Shown here: positions 32,430 through 43,520 of the stretch, one piece after another | Layout of the letters: each line of letters opens with the position of its first letter | Position numbering within the stretch: the stretch's first letter is position 1 | NCBI GenBank assembly: GCA_015680685.1 | Contig: MNCI01018082.1 | Span: forward strand, 3,534 to 63,533 | Direction of reading: 5' to 3' | DNA from: Gnetum montanum | Lineage: Eukaryota; Streptophyta; Gnetopsida; Gnetales; Gnetaceae | Length of the DNA: 60,000 nt | Program-made: the position numbers and the translations under genes | Notes under the pieces: model-generated | The model's input: the letters and a program-made list of their open reading frames with translations, nothing else | Told to the model about the DNA's origin: nothing | Databases searched by the model: none

Positions 32430-35204
32430 ATTTGGAACTCACGTAGTTCCTGGTGGTGGTGGCTCCTCCATTGGTGCCTTTCCTTTGTCTTGTGCTCCAA
32501 GTTTTGAGGTTTGATGATGCTAAAGTATGGACTAGAGCTTCTCCTCTTTATTCTGAGGGTCTTGTGTCGTCCATGCTAGTGTTCCAATGTTTGATAGAGT
32601 CGACACTTCCCACGGACAGGGTAGTTGTGGAAACATTTGATTAGCTTTGTCATACCAAACCACAAACACCCATCATTCCTTCTCATAGACTCTAGCTTTA
32701 TCTTTGTACTCCTAAAACTCTGTTAGCCATCAAGCCAAGTCTGTTGCAACACCCTTTTATCCTTGGTAGCTATTTTTCACCACCTCAAGTTCATAATTTG
32801 CAACTTCTAGTTTTTCTAATAGCTTCTTGCACTCTACAAATTCTACTTTGTATTTGATGTGGGTGGTTGCTACCTGCTGCTCAAGCTCTAACCTCGGGCA
32901 TCCTACTGTTAACATGGCAAGGTTGTCATATCTTAGATTTTTTAACTCCATGTACTCTGTAAAGTCCTGAATCTATAGGTCTCGGTTCTTAACTTCTGCT
33001 TGGTGGGCGAAGGCATATGTGTCCAATATGGCCCTCCAATCAGTGTGTTGAGCACTAATAGTGTTGATTTGGGCCTTGGCCATATGGATCTCCTTTTCAA
33101 GAATCTTTTTATACATCCCCACCTAATCACGGAAGTGCTCCTTTAGTTTTTCATGTCATTTAGCCTCATTCTACCATGCGCTTATCTCAATTGCTAACTT
33201 TTGATGAATGACACATACCTCCTCAATCGAGAGGGTTCAATTTTCTCTAGCTAAATGACTTATGTCACAGTTGACCTGGATGAAATGTTCTCGTAATTGA
33301 TGAAAGTATTCATCGAGAACATTCTTTTGCTTTTCTATAGTGGTCAACCAAAGGTTGTCTGCAACCAACTATGTGTTTTCTTCCTGTAAGGCGTTTGAGT
33401 GCCTTAAAATGTGCATGGGTTTGTGCCTGTGCTGTGGAGGCATCCCAAACATCCTTCTCCTTTTCATCTGCCACCCTTTTATTCTCTGCGATTAGCTTTG
33501 TTAGTTGCTCAGTTCTAAAATTTTCTAGCTAGTCTACAGGAACAAATTGCAGAGGGTCTCGCTATGCTGCTTGTAAGGCCACGAGCTGCTCTTGGAGTTT
33601 CTGCACTTCAACTTTAGCATGCTTGGCCCTCACTTCAGATAAGACGAACTTCCCCTTTGAGGAAATGAGGTCTGATTGAATTGCTATGACATTCTAAGGG
33701 ATGTCAAACAGGGACATCATTACTTGCCCTGTTTGAAGCAATCGATCAAGCACATCCTCATGTTCCACAGAGTCATTGAGGTTCCGGCTAGAGTTTGAGC
33801 ATCCCGTGCTCCTATGAGATCTACTAGTGATACAACAGGTACATTGAAGGATTCTTTGATGTCGTCAGTAACCACTTCTACAACTCTCATGGCATTCTGG
33901 TGTTGCATGACCACCATAGTGGCCCCTTCACTAGTCTCTAACTGCACCTGGAAAGATGCCTTGTTTCCTAAGATCTATTGTGACCATCTACTTTTCCCTC
34001 CTCTTGTTTGAATGGATACTTCCCCCCTTGTGTGATCTAATGAAACTATACGCTGAATGGCATCATCGATGATGCAGAAGAGGTTTGCGTCATCATGACC
34101 TCCCCAACTGATCATCTCAACGATGGCTCTAAGATGGCTCATCGACGATCTGTAGTCTTGCGATGGCTATGGATGATCCTGGCCTGTGTTAGGCCCTGCT
34201 TCTTCTTGTTGGCTAGGACCTATGGCTAGAGGTTGACTAGGTCCAACCATCTGTTCTTCTTCTTGTTCTAGTCCCAACTCTTTGCTAGTGAATGTTCTTG
34301 GAGCTAGCGCCTTTAGCAATTTAGCATATGAAGCAATTTGGGCCTTTCAGAGGACATCATTGGTGTATTCCTAAATACCAACACATTGGCATAGCTTCTT
34401 GATAAGATAGGGGAAAGGAAGTGCCATCTTCCCTGTCTTCCATTCCTCGAACCACCTCAAGATCTCTGTTAAATATAGATGGGGCAGGTTAGCGTTAACC
34501 TTTTCCATCAACACTACACATCCTCTAGCTGCATACATTGATATTCTTTTTAAGCCCTTTGTGGGGAAGAGGTGATATATTCCAATTTTGAAGTAAACCC
34601 TCTCTTCCGTCGTCAACTCACCAAATGCTTTATCTCTGCCATAAGCCTTCTCCAACCAATTCTTTCATACATCAGGGTCTGAACGGGTGGATAACCAAGC
34701 AACCTTGGGCCTTGTATTTAGATGGTTTAACACTTTCGAAATGGCCTACGTAGAGAAGTAAACTGTCACACCACAGATATTAATAGTGGTTCCTTACTCC
34801 TTATTGTGCCAAAATTGGTACGTCTCTCCTAGGTACTAGGCACCGCTTTCAGAGAGGATAGGCCATAAGGAAGATCCTTTGAGGTGATCCCTAACAGCCT
34901 CAGGAGTGAACTCTGCAAATGATTCAAAGTTCAATTCAACAATCACCGCAGCGAATGTGGACTTCGCATAAATAGCCTGAACGCAATCTTGGGGCAACGT
35001 GAGTTATTTTCCCGATTCAGGCATTGTAGCAGCTCCTCCTTCTGCCTGCCCAGACCGTCCGGTAGGAGGTTCATGTTGATGAATGCTGAATGATTGCTCC
35101 TCCTATTCTACATGTTGTCGAGAAGGTCTTTATCTTCCACCTCTCTGAGATCATTTGCTTCAACCGTGGGCAGGACCTTCCTGTTGTCCACGTTTCGGGG
35201 CCAT
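32430..35204 (-). pseudogene. Extra 3' ORF of E4: plant transposon protein-like domain plus coiled coil
   Basis: Best preserved copy, about 900 codons with a few stops. ATG at 35204 (MAPKRGQQEGPAHG). Next, FAAVIVELNFESFAEFTPEA and LWPILSESG (about 34840-34970). Then a domain (34371-34655) with KAYGRDKAFGELTTEERV, FPTKGLKRISMYAARGCVVL, YLTEILRWFEEWKTGKMALP and FPYLIKKLCQCVGI. The 'LPT...LPFP.LI..LC...G' pattern is that of the 'putative plant transposon protein' domain found with Athila-like elements. A Gln/Pro linker with MSHLRAIVEMISWGG follows, then QHQNAMRVVEVVTDDIKES (33880-33720), then a long coiled coil to about 32430. No transmembrane segment or signal peptide is seen. Role unknown. Confidence 0.7.
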
Positions 35205-35509
35205 CTGCAATCACACGAGCCAAGCATTAGTAAGATTATTTTTGAATTTAATTTATACCTTACTGCTTGGCTTAATTAATGATCGTATTTTATCTTCATG
35301 TGATATTGCCCAAAATATTGTGATAATGGGTCCTTTTCACTTAGGTGGTTTTTCAATTTAGTTTCCTGGTATACCTAGGGGTTAAATTATTTTTAGGCAC
35401 AATTATTTTAAGTGTTAGGGTTAATTACCCTAAATGATGTCCTTTGGGCAATGAAAAATTTCAAAAAATTTAAGCACTTTTTGGCAAGTGTCCCTCCCCC
35501 ATGACTAAC
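35205..35509 (-). other. Candidate intron in the leader of the extra ORF of E4
   Basis: Donor-like TCAG|GTTAGT at 35509 and acceptor-like TTGCAG directly before the ATG at 35204; 305 nt. E3 has the same layout (GAAG|GTAAGC at 41944, TTATAG before ATG 41655; 289 nt), and E2 a decayed one of about 300 nt. The motif TCATGGGGG lies just inside the 5' end. Not proven to be spliced. Confidence 0.45.
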
Positions 35510-35677
35510 CTGAACACTCCAGGTTCAAGTAGGTTCAAACGGAATGAAAATCAGAGCACCAGCAAGCGAGATAGAGTGAGAAAAGCAAGGGTCGCTCAAT
35601 CGCAAGTTGTAGAGAAAAATTTCAAAAACTCCCCTCATGTGAATGACAAAATGACACTAAGTGTTGCAAGGGACTGA

Positions 35678-35782
35678 CCTATTTATAGGTGGCAAGGATG
35701 TGATATTGCGTATGGTACATCGTGTACACGATATCATGTCGAACATGATATCACATACACGATATCACGTCCCTAGTGACTT
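35678..35782 (-). promoter_or_regulatory. Internal promoter-like module of E4
   Basis: On the minus strand: GATATCGTGT, GTGATATCATG, ATGATATCGTGTACACGAT, CAATATCAC (35775 to 35700), then the TATA box CCTATAAATAGG (35689-35678). This is the same palindrome set and TATA spacing as U3 of the E4 LTRs, but it lies far from either LTR, about 480 nt upstream of the extra ORF's ATG. Confidence 0.55.
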
Positions 35783-37195
35783 GAGCCACCATGAAAATAC
35801 TGACTTTTTAAAATATTTTCTTGAAATCAACGTTGGAAATTGAGGACATTGGCTATGATCAAGGGGTTCTAGGGCAATTTCATTATTTCCAGAGGCACAA
35901 TTAATGATGATGATGTGGATTTGATCAATAAAACCTTGGGTGGTAAGAAAAAGGTTATGTGATGGGTCATGGGAACGTTGAAATTTAGAGGGTAATAGTA
36001 GGGAAAGAATGTTAGGAGAAATAAGCTAAGGGTAAGAAATGGTGTGTATGAGCTATATCATAAGCAAAGATTACAAAACATTACACAAGTGGATCCCCCC
36101 CAAAGCAGGTTTCAACCTATAATGCCCTTTTGTAACCACACTTAAAAGTGTCCGTGGGCACTAGAAGGGTTAAATGTAATCCACACTGATTCCACAAAAC
36201 ACACACATGTAAATATCACCAGAATGAGATGAAAATTCTATGCTACACGGGACATGAGCTAAAATTACACGAACAATGAGATGAGATGAACTATAGAAAG
36301 GGATCGTAGAGATTGGGACATGAGGTAACCGACCTAGGGCATAGTGAATCATGCATGTAAAGCATGATTAACATGTCATTAACCCATCGTTCCAAGATCA
36401 GGACCCAGTCCATCCTTCTAATTAGTGACATTGCATTGTTTTATCCCATGATGAACAACTATGAGAGTACCATAACAACAAGGCATACAATCACTTGGCG
36501 TTTTGTCCAAGGGAGGAGTGATTTTTGTTTTGTGGCACTTTTCTTTTTACTTTTTTTTTTCTTTTTCTTTTTTTTTTTTGAAGACTAAATCCAGAGAAGC
36601 CGCCAACCTTCAGGCATGGGTGCATGACTTTCCAATGGGACCCTTGAGAACAAAATTGGATTTTTTAGTGCCCTTTTGATTCCTCTTACTCCCATTTTTG
36701 TTAGATCTACAAGGATCTTAGTAAAACCACGTTGCATGATAACTCCCATAGACGTCAAAAAAGAGAATCTGCAAGTCCCCTTGATGTCACACCCTAATCA
36801 TTCCCTCTTGGTCCATCCTTATTCATTATGGGTACAATGAACAAAAAATTAATTTTAAGTTTTAAAAATGTCTAGAATATCACTGTACCCTCGAATAGAA
36901 CCTCTTATTTGTAGAATGGATGAGTGGGTGTAATGGGCTCACTATCCAAATAATTGATCGCTTGAGACATGATAACATAAAACACACCTCAACCAACGAT
37001 CCACATGAGTTTTTTATTCGTAGATGAGATTACTTACAAAAACATAAAAAGATAAAAAGATAAGACAAAAAGTTGAAAAATGAAAAACTTGAAAACAAAA
37101 ATTGAAAAATTAAAGAAAAATAAAAAGTGGTTATTAATCCTACTCATTAGAATGAGGGATATCCCTCATAGCTAAACGATTGAGGATGGCAAGGA
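35783..37195 (-). other. Spacer of E4
   Basis: Non-coding. Contains a T-rich tract (plus-strand 36541-36579) and A-rich tracts (37030-37130). It shares scattered similarity with the post-pol spacers of E2 and E3, for example GTGGATCCCCCCCAAAGCAG near 36091. No gene is seen. Confidence 0.6.
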
Positions 37196-39103
37196 TTAAT
37201 AATTGACAATGGGGATCCTTGCATGTTGGAAGTATTCTAGCTTGGTCATATTTACCCCATCGGGTTTCACACACTTGATTATAATGAGCATAGTGGGGCA
37301 ATTTGTACGATGTAGTTCCCAGATAACAAGTTGATCCACTATGGTATTTAGGACCATTAGATGATCTGCAAGGATTGGGATGATGCCTCCCATGGTTCTA
37401 TTCATTGGACCGTATGGTTGTTGGAGTGTTAGATGGTGGCCTTGATGAAGTAACATGAGGCATCAGGTTCGAAGGCAAGGGTGCACCACAGTGTGGAACT
37501 TGTGCTGAGTTGGAGGATGCAGTGGCCTCAAAAGTGTGTTGTCCCTTCTTATAGCTGTGTTTAAAGGAGGGACGCTTTTGATGTTGTTGAGGCTTCTCAC
37601 TACTGTTGGTAGTATTAGCACAAGTAACGTTCATGGGTTGTTGTGGTGATGTAGACACCTTAGGAAAAGTTGGTGGCAATGTGGAAGGAGGGAAAGGATG
37701 AGAATGTTGAAAGTTAGGAGGAGTATAAGGTGCACAAGGTGGTGGTTGTGTTGGAGGTATGGGTTGATAGTATTGAGGAGAATGTTTGTATGGTGAGATA
37801 AAGTGCGTTGGCCCAGTTGGAGAAACAAGATGTTGAACAAGATATGCATTTGGATTCAGATGATGTGAAGGGTATCTCCAGTCTAGTGGTGGTCTCCCCC
37901 ATGACTGGGGTTGTTGCCACTGTGATCGAACACAGTATCTCTGTACGAACTCTGGATGTAACGTGTTTCCCCAATGCTCATGTAAATGTAACAATATTGG
38001 GCATTGTCCCTTGGGGTGATCGTACAGGCATATGTTGCATTCATATGTATGATTGGTAGTTGAGCTCTTATTTTCCATATCCCTTCTTTTCGATTGTCTA
38101 CTATTTTTTCTTGCTTGTTGGGTTGTCAAAACTCTATCTCCAATAATGTTGATAAATTCTCCACACTTTTGATACGTCCATTCCAACATCTTTTTGATCT
38201 TTGCCTCGACTTCTTATAATGTTTGTTGTGTTGGAAAAGATGATGTTTCCACCCTGAGATTGGTTGATTTCTCCTTTTTAGGATCATGGACCTTTTTTAA
38301 GTTGAGATTTTGGTCCCGTTGATGTTTTTCAACACTCTCCCATCTAGCCAATTCTCCTTCTTCTTTTGCTACCCACTTAATAAGCTCTTGGACTTGATGG
38401 GTTCATAGTTCGTATACTTGACCTCGGGCATACATCCCTAAGGTTTCTCTGGTTGCATCATGAAGCCCATCAATGATATGGTACATTAGCCTTTCCTCAG
38501 AAAACCCATGGCATAGACAGTTGTTTAACAGTGCATAATATCTTTCTAAGGCCATGTCAAGGGTTTATGTTGTGCTTGTTTTGACTCTTGGATTTTTTTC
38601 CTCAAGGCTAACACTCTTGCGTAGGTTTGATATTTTTCATTAAACACCTCTACCATCGTTGACCAATGTCATATTGAATTTGGTTTTAACGATCTATACC
38701 ATACTTTTGCTTGGTTAACGAGTTTCATAGGGAAGAGCTTAAGTTTTTTCCACATATTATCAATGTTATTCCATATGCAGGCATCGTAGAAGGCTTGTAG
38801 CTGTTGATATGAGTCTAAGTCATAGCCTCCTAAAACAGTAGGGAAGCTGTTTAAATCGAGCTTGGGTAGACGGCTCTCTTTACGATGCCTGCGTGAGATT
38901 CGAACAACCTCCTGTATTTGCATTAAGCTTATAGTGGCTAGTAGGGGTTCATCGTCATTCGGTAAGTTATGCTTCTGTGTGTTGGGATGATGTTGCTTTT
39001 GTTGATGTTTATAAGAAATCTCCACTTCAGGTTGTGTACTCCAACCTTCATCATCATATATCTTTACAAGTGTGCCATTATCGTAATCTTGTAGGAGAGG
39101 CAT
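37173..39103 (-). pseudogene. gag of E4 with an unusual C-terminal extension
   Basis: Starts at ATG 39103 (MPLLQDYDNGTLVKIYDDEG). Open for 144 codons with ISRRHRKESRLPKLDLNSFP, YQQLQAFYDACIWNNIDNMW and VNQAKVWYRSLKPNS (gag capsid), then a frame disturbed by stops (38660-38190). A second open stretch (38189-37398) has the knuckle CNICLYDHPKGQC and a His/Pro/Ser/Gln-rich tail. After one TAG the same frame stays open for about 85 more codons (to about 37173), with LPTCKDPHC and LAILNRLAMRDIPHSN. No protease follows. The extension has no counterpart that I recognise in E1-E3. Confidence 0.7.
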
Positions 39104-39220
39104 GGTTGTGAAGTTGTGTGTGAATTACATGTGACTTTTAATAATTATTTCTTTCTAAAAGGTATATCGTTAAATCCTTTACAGTGACCTTATATGATAT
39201 AACTAAGCTAGATAACTAGC

Positions 39221-39243
39221 ACCATCCTCAGCAACAGTGCCAA
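39221..39243 (-). other. Primer-binding site of E4 (tRNA-Asp type)
   Basis: TTGGCACTGTTGCTGAGG directly inside the 5' LTR on the minus strand, against TTGGCGCCGTTGCCGGGG; the differences are transitions. Confidence 0.75.
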
Positions 39244-40089
39244 TGATGAGTGGCGAGGTACCCCTACACTCAACCATACGAATATGATCATTTTCATGCA
39301 CGATCCAGTTGAACTCCGCAGACAGACTAGTTGTGGTACCTAGATAGTTATCCTTAGGTTGCAGTTTGTTGTCTTCCCACCTAGACTAGTATTATATTTG
39401 TCATGTATGGTTTAGTCCAGAGTGATTTTTATGATGGGTTTCCTAATCTAATGCTATTCCTGAAGGTAATGGAAGATAATATTAACTAAGCTAAGGGAGA
39501 AAGGGTAAGGGAAAATCTAATCTAGCCTAAGTGTGATGAGCATCTATTCTCTGATCATTGGTGCACATCTTGGACTTCATGCATGACTACCACTTGGATT
39601 ACCAAGCGTAGATCCTAGGTATGCCATTGGGTTACCAAGTAGTCACACTTAAATGCTTGTAATCAAGTCATACTCATTCCACAATTTAACATGAGTTTAA
39701 GGGTGAGAAGATGTTGACTAGGAAAGCATTAAATAACAATTAAATAAATAAATAAACAAAGTGAATGCTATAATGATGAAGTAATATAGATCCTTATTGC
39801 CGGTCATGTGCGTGTCCAAGTACGTCACACTCTTATAAAGGATGTCATACAATTACATTCACCACACTGCAGGCAAACACTAGGAAATATTCTAACTCTA
39901 GAAGGGAAAAAACTGCCAGAGTCTAGCTACAATCTAAACTAATCATTAGAAACAAGGGAGAGCCACCTCTTATTTATAGAACTAGCAGCGGGCTGAGATA
40001 TCGCGTATGCGATATCGCAACGAGCACGCAATATCACGTATGCAATATCGCGACCACAATATTGCGGTCACCCAAAACATGACTCATCA
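39244..40089 (-). repeat. 5' LTR of E4
   Basis: 846 bp between TGATGAG (minus start, ending at CTCATCA 40083-40089) and the inner CTCATCA (39244-39250). The GATATC and CAATATTG palindromes are at about 39995-40070 and the TATA box (TATAAATA) at 39971-39978. Confidence 0.85.
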
Positions 40090-40094
40090 AACAC

Positions 40095-41655
40095 TGACTA
40101 GGTTGCAATGCTATCATACAGAAGTTCAAACTCTTTTAGAATTGACTTCCTAGTCCCCACCTATCATTCCAACAACTCCTAATGCTAGGCTATGCTAAAT
40201 CTCCCACTTGCTGATCCTATGAACATCTACATATCTCTGAGTGTAGTAGTATCTGGCATAGATACTATAGAAACATTGAGTATTTTGGCCACTCAATTAG
40301 CTACTACCTTAGCTATTATTTCCTACCCTTGATGCTACAACACCAAGACAGTTACCCCATCACCTTTCTCCAAATGCACCAAAAAGGTAGCAACATTTTT
40401 AGAGATTTCTAGAAATTGCTATTATTTTGAGATGGACACTGTTAACTCCTATGCACTAAGATTCAAGTGAGTGGACACCTACATTCATTGGGAAGAAAAT
40501 GTTGGCACCACATCCTCCAACTAGTTGATGGTATGAGTGACCTCATGTAAATGGCTCAGGGTTGATCAATAGACAAATGGATCCCCACTTGTTCCTACCT
40601 ACTACTACTATAGGAGTTTCTCATGGAGTTTCTACATGTGCTCCATGGTAGCATGAGCCTCCAGTGTTGTTTCATGAGTGGGTGGTGATGGTGACTACTC
40701 CTCTTCTTGCATCATTATGGACACTTTATCTTTCATCATTTTTTCCTAGGAGGTAGCAAGAGCATGTTGGTGGATGTCATTGGAATAGTAGGCTATTCTT
40801 ATTCTTTTACATAATTTTTGGATCAAGCATGAGAGGGAGTGCCCTTCTTCCACACTTGTTTTCCTTGGAGCACTTCTCTGTCTCAAGATATGGGGGATTG
40901 ATAGGAATATTCCCACTTAAACTAGCACACATATGGTTAGAGAAGGCTATCACCTTGCTTGGCCTCATTATCAAATTAAGGTGGTAGGTTGCGAACTTGA
41001 AGTATGCTTGCTTTGTTATTGTCAGTGCACCATATTCCTTGTGATCAACTCCATAGCATCATTTCATCCACTCCTTCTTTACCTTTGCATCTACTTGTGT
41101 TGATATTTCTACCAATGTTGCTCCAATTTCTGGCAACTCAAGGGCCTAAGAGATGACCTCCACTAAGTAAGGCACACTAATGTCCTTGGTTTTCAGCGCA
41201 GCATCAACCTGCCTATGATTCTAGAAGAGATATGTTTCTCCCGTGTATCTCTCTACACTAAAAGTGATGATGGGCCACATGGAAGAGCTTTGAAGTTGGG
41301 TCTTGACATCTTCTGGGACAAATTCCAAGAAGGTTCCAAAGTTTAGCTCTTGGAGAACCAAACATTGAATCTTCTTAGATTGGATTTTCCTAAGGTAGGG
41401 ATCCATGAATGTGACTTCAAGGTTTGGCCTTAGTCTTGGTGCCTTATCCTAGTCAAATTTCTCTATTTCAGCTTTAGGAATCTAATGAACAAATTTCACT
41501 TTGGGCTCCTCTTAAAGAGATCCCATTGCATGTGTTTTGATTACTTGTTCCTAGGGCTACTCTAGCTATTGGCCTCTTCCAATTCTAGGTCACTTGTTCC
41601 TTGGTTGGGATAGTCCCACTTCTTGTCCACATTTGTCCCTTGGTTTGGCTACCAT
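40095..41655 (-). pseudogene. Extra 3' ORF of E3, N-terminal part
   Basis: ATG at 41655 (MVAKPRDKCGQEVGLSQPRN), immediately after an acceptor-like TTATAG. Later RPNLEVTFMDPYLRKIQSKK, LVLQELNFGTFLEFVPEDVK and SMWPIITFSVERYTGETYLF (41475-41221), matching the E2 and E4 copies. The region 41200-40700 corresponds to the plant transposon protein-like domain but is badly decayed. The coiled coil begins near 40500 and is interrupted by E4 at 40094. Confidence 0.65.
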
Positions 41656-42145
41656 CTATAATAACAACATGACCAAATATTAGCATTTGGTATGTGACTT
41701 AAACATTTTTGATACCTTGCCTCTTTGGACTAGTTATACTTGGCTAAGTTGTGATCATGGTAGATTTAATTAATTTAATATTATTTCTTTTAAATGGATA
41801 CCAAAGTTTGTTGGAAAGGTTTAACTCTCATGAATTAGTGATTTTAATATTATTTTATTAGTTAAACCTTGTGGGAGCTAGGAAAAATTCAAAAAAAATT
41901 TTATCAAAACTTTAGGTTTGTGGCCCGCATGATGTAGAGCTTACCTTCGGTAGTTGTAGGATTGAAGAACAAGGTTAATCAAATAAGTAGTTTGAAAGCT
42001 ATGGGCTCTAGCATGTTTTGGGTTCTAAAAACTACAAAAACTCCTCTCTTGTTTTGAAGAAAATGGCAAACAATTCACTAAGAGTTATGCCTATATTTAG
42101 ACATTTTGGGCTACGTTGATGGGATCTATCGACGTAGCTAATAGA
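41656..42145 (-). promoter_or_regulatory. Internal promoter-like module and leader of E3
   Basis: Minus strand order: palindromic CTACGTCGATAGATCC and ATCAACGTAGC (42142-42111), TATA-like CTAAATATAGG (42100-42090), leader, consensus-like splice donor GAAG|GTAAGC (donor G at 41944), CATCATGCGGGCC just inside, and acceptor TTATAG before ATG 41655. The repeats resemble those in U3 of this element's LTR (ATCGACG, ATCAATG). Confidence 0.45.
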
Positions 42146-43520
42146 TAAAATTTTTCACCATTGAAAATCAAGGAAAAACAAAGAGTTTCTACATCAAATT
42201 AAAGTCCATAGGGAGCTAGAAAAGCCAACATCATGATGAAATGCATGAAGATGGATAGATTGTTCATAAAATGGATATTTTACTTGGAGAAGATTAATGG
42301 AGTACACAACTCAACATAACTAACATGGAGCACAAAATATTTGAATGCAAAAATGCCTAAGGTATGAGGAACTTAACCAATCCAACTAAGAAGTATGCAA
42401 GTGGATCCTTCCCATAGCATGTGCATGCCCTTACATGTCCTCAAACCAAGGATTCCATGGGCCCCATGAATGATTAATGGTTACGATTAGTTAAGGATGA
42501 AATCATAAAAGAAACTACCAAATAGTTTTAACTATATTAAACCAAGACATTGAACGAACATGAGAAACGATAGTGAGGTGAGTTATGGGAAGCATAGATA
42601 GATGAAGCAGAGTGTGGGATGGAGTCTCATATCATGGTTACATGAAGTTCCTTGTGGGTTTTATTGTTAATATGACCTGTTAACATTCATCCATAGTCTA
42701 AATTAAAACCAACCACTTTTAGTGACTTCACATTCATAGGCTTAGACTCAACCACCCCCAAGGCACAAGAATATCCCCATAGATTAATCACCATTAGNTG
42801 AATTTTTGGATGGGAACCACACCTTGAAAAGACTTTGCTTCATGTTATTGGTTGATAGTAGAATGGTGAGAAATCCATGGAAACACTCATGTACCAAAGA
42901 GAGTAGGCAAGTACAAAGAGTATCAAATGCCATTGAAGTCACGCCCTTGTCTATCCACTTAATCCTTTCCAAGTTTGAAGACTACCAAGGTCACAAGTTC
43001 ATTAAAAGTTTCATTTTAAGAAGGGACCTCATACTTCCAAAACAAGGAAACATCATAGAGTTTCATGGATGGGTGGTTGATGTGGACTCACTACTTATTA
43101 TCATGAAAAGAAACCATGTCTTAGTTATCAACATCAAAATTGAAAGATAGAATCCAGACACTAGTAATCAAATAACATTATAGTACAAATTACCATTAAT
43201 TAACAACTATAGTTACACAAAGTCCTAGTGGAAAATAAAGAAAAACATGAGAAAAACATAAGAAAAATTCCAAACCAACTAAGGGAAAATATAAAAAAAA
43301 TTGTACATATTCAAGAAAGGAAAAATGTACTAAAAATGGTGTAAATCAAAAACTATCAAAAATAGAAAAAGAAAAAAATTAATGAGCCACTTTTTTTGAT
43401 CAGCATGGATGGCCACATCTCCCACAACTATGTTAGAAGGAGGAAATTTTAAAAATTGAGCATGCATGTCCATCCGTTGTGGTGTTTCAGTCATTGGCTC
43501 TCTTAAGTTCATGAAAAGGT
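42146..43520 (-). other. Spacer of E3 after pol
   Basis: Non-coding, collinear with 25354-27640 of E2 (minus its solo LTR). Contains one N at 42798 and a T-rich tract on the minus strand near 43240-43390. GTGGGAGATGTGGCCATCC on the minus strand (about 43405-43425) is the sequence to which E1 is joined after its pol deletion. Confidence 0.6.

Larger units (their letters stand above)
31410..40094 (-). mobile_element. E4: complete non-autonomous Athila/Tat element with AACAC target duplication
   Basis: Element 31415-40089 (8675 bp), minus strand, flanked by AACAC at 31410-31414 and 40090-40094. Both LTRs are present (31415-32278 and 39244-40089), with tRNA-Asp-type primer site and polypurine tract. 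Contents in order: gag, a spacer with no PR, RT, RH or IN similarity, promoter-like module, extra ORF. The LTRs differ at roughly 8% of positions over their first 300 bases by eye. E4 interrupts the extra ORF of E3, so it is younger than E3. Without pol it must have been mobilised in trans. Confidence 0.9.

Noticed and set aside
32430-35204. Envelope-like gene of an endogenous retrovirus
   Set aside because: No signal peptide, transmembrane segment or cleavage site is visible. The protein is a plant transposon protein-like domain plus coiled coil.
36364-36588. 74-codon ORF ending in poly-Phe
   Set aside because: It runs into a T tract in the E4 spacer and is antisense to the element.
42806-43150. 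114-codon ORF on the plus strand
   Set aside because: It lies in the non-coding spacer of E3 on the opposite strand. The aligned E2 spacer does not keep this frame and it has no domain.
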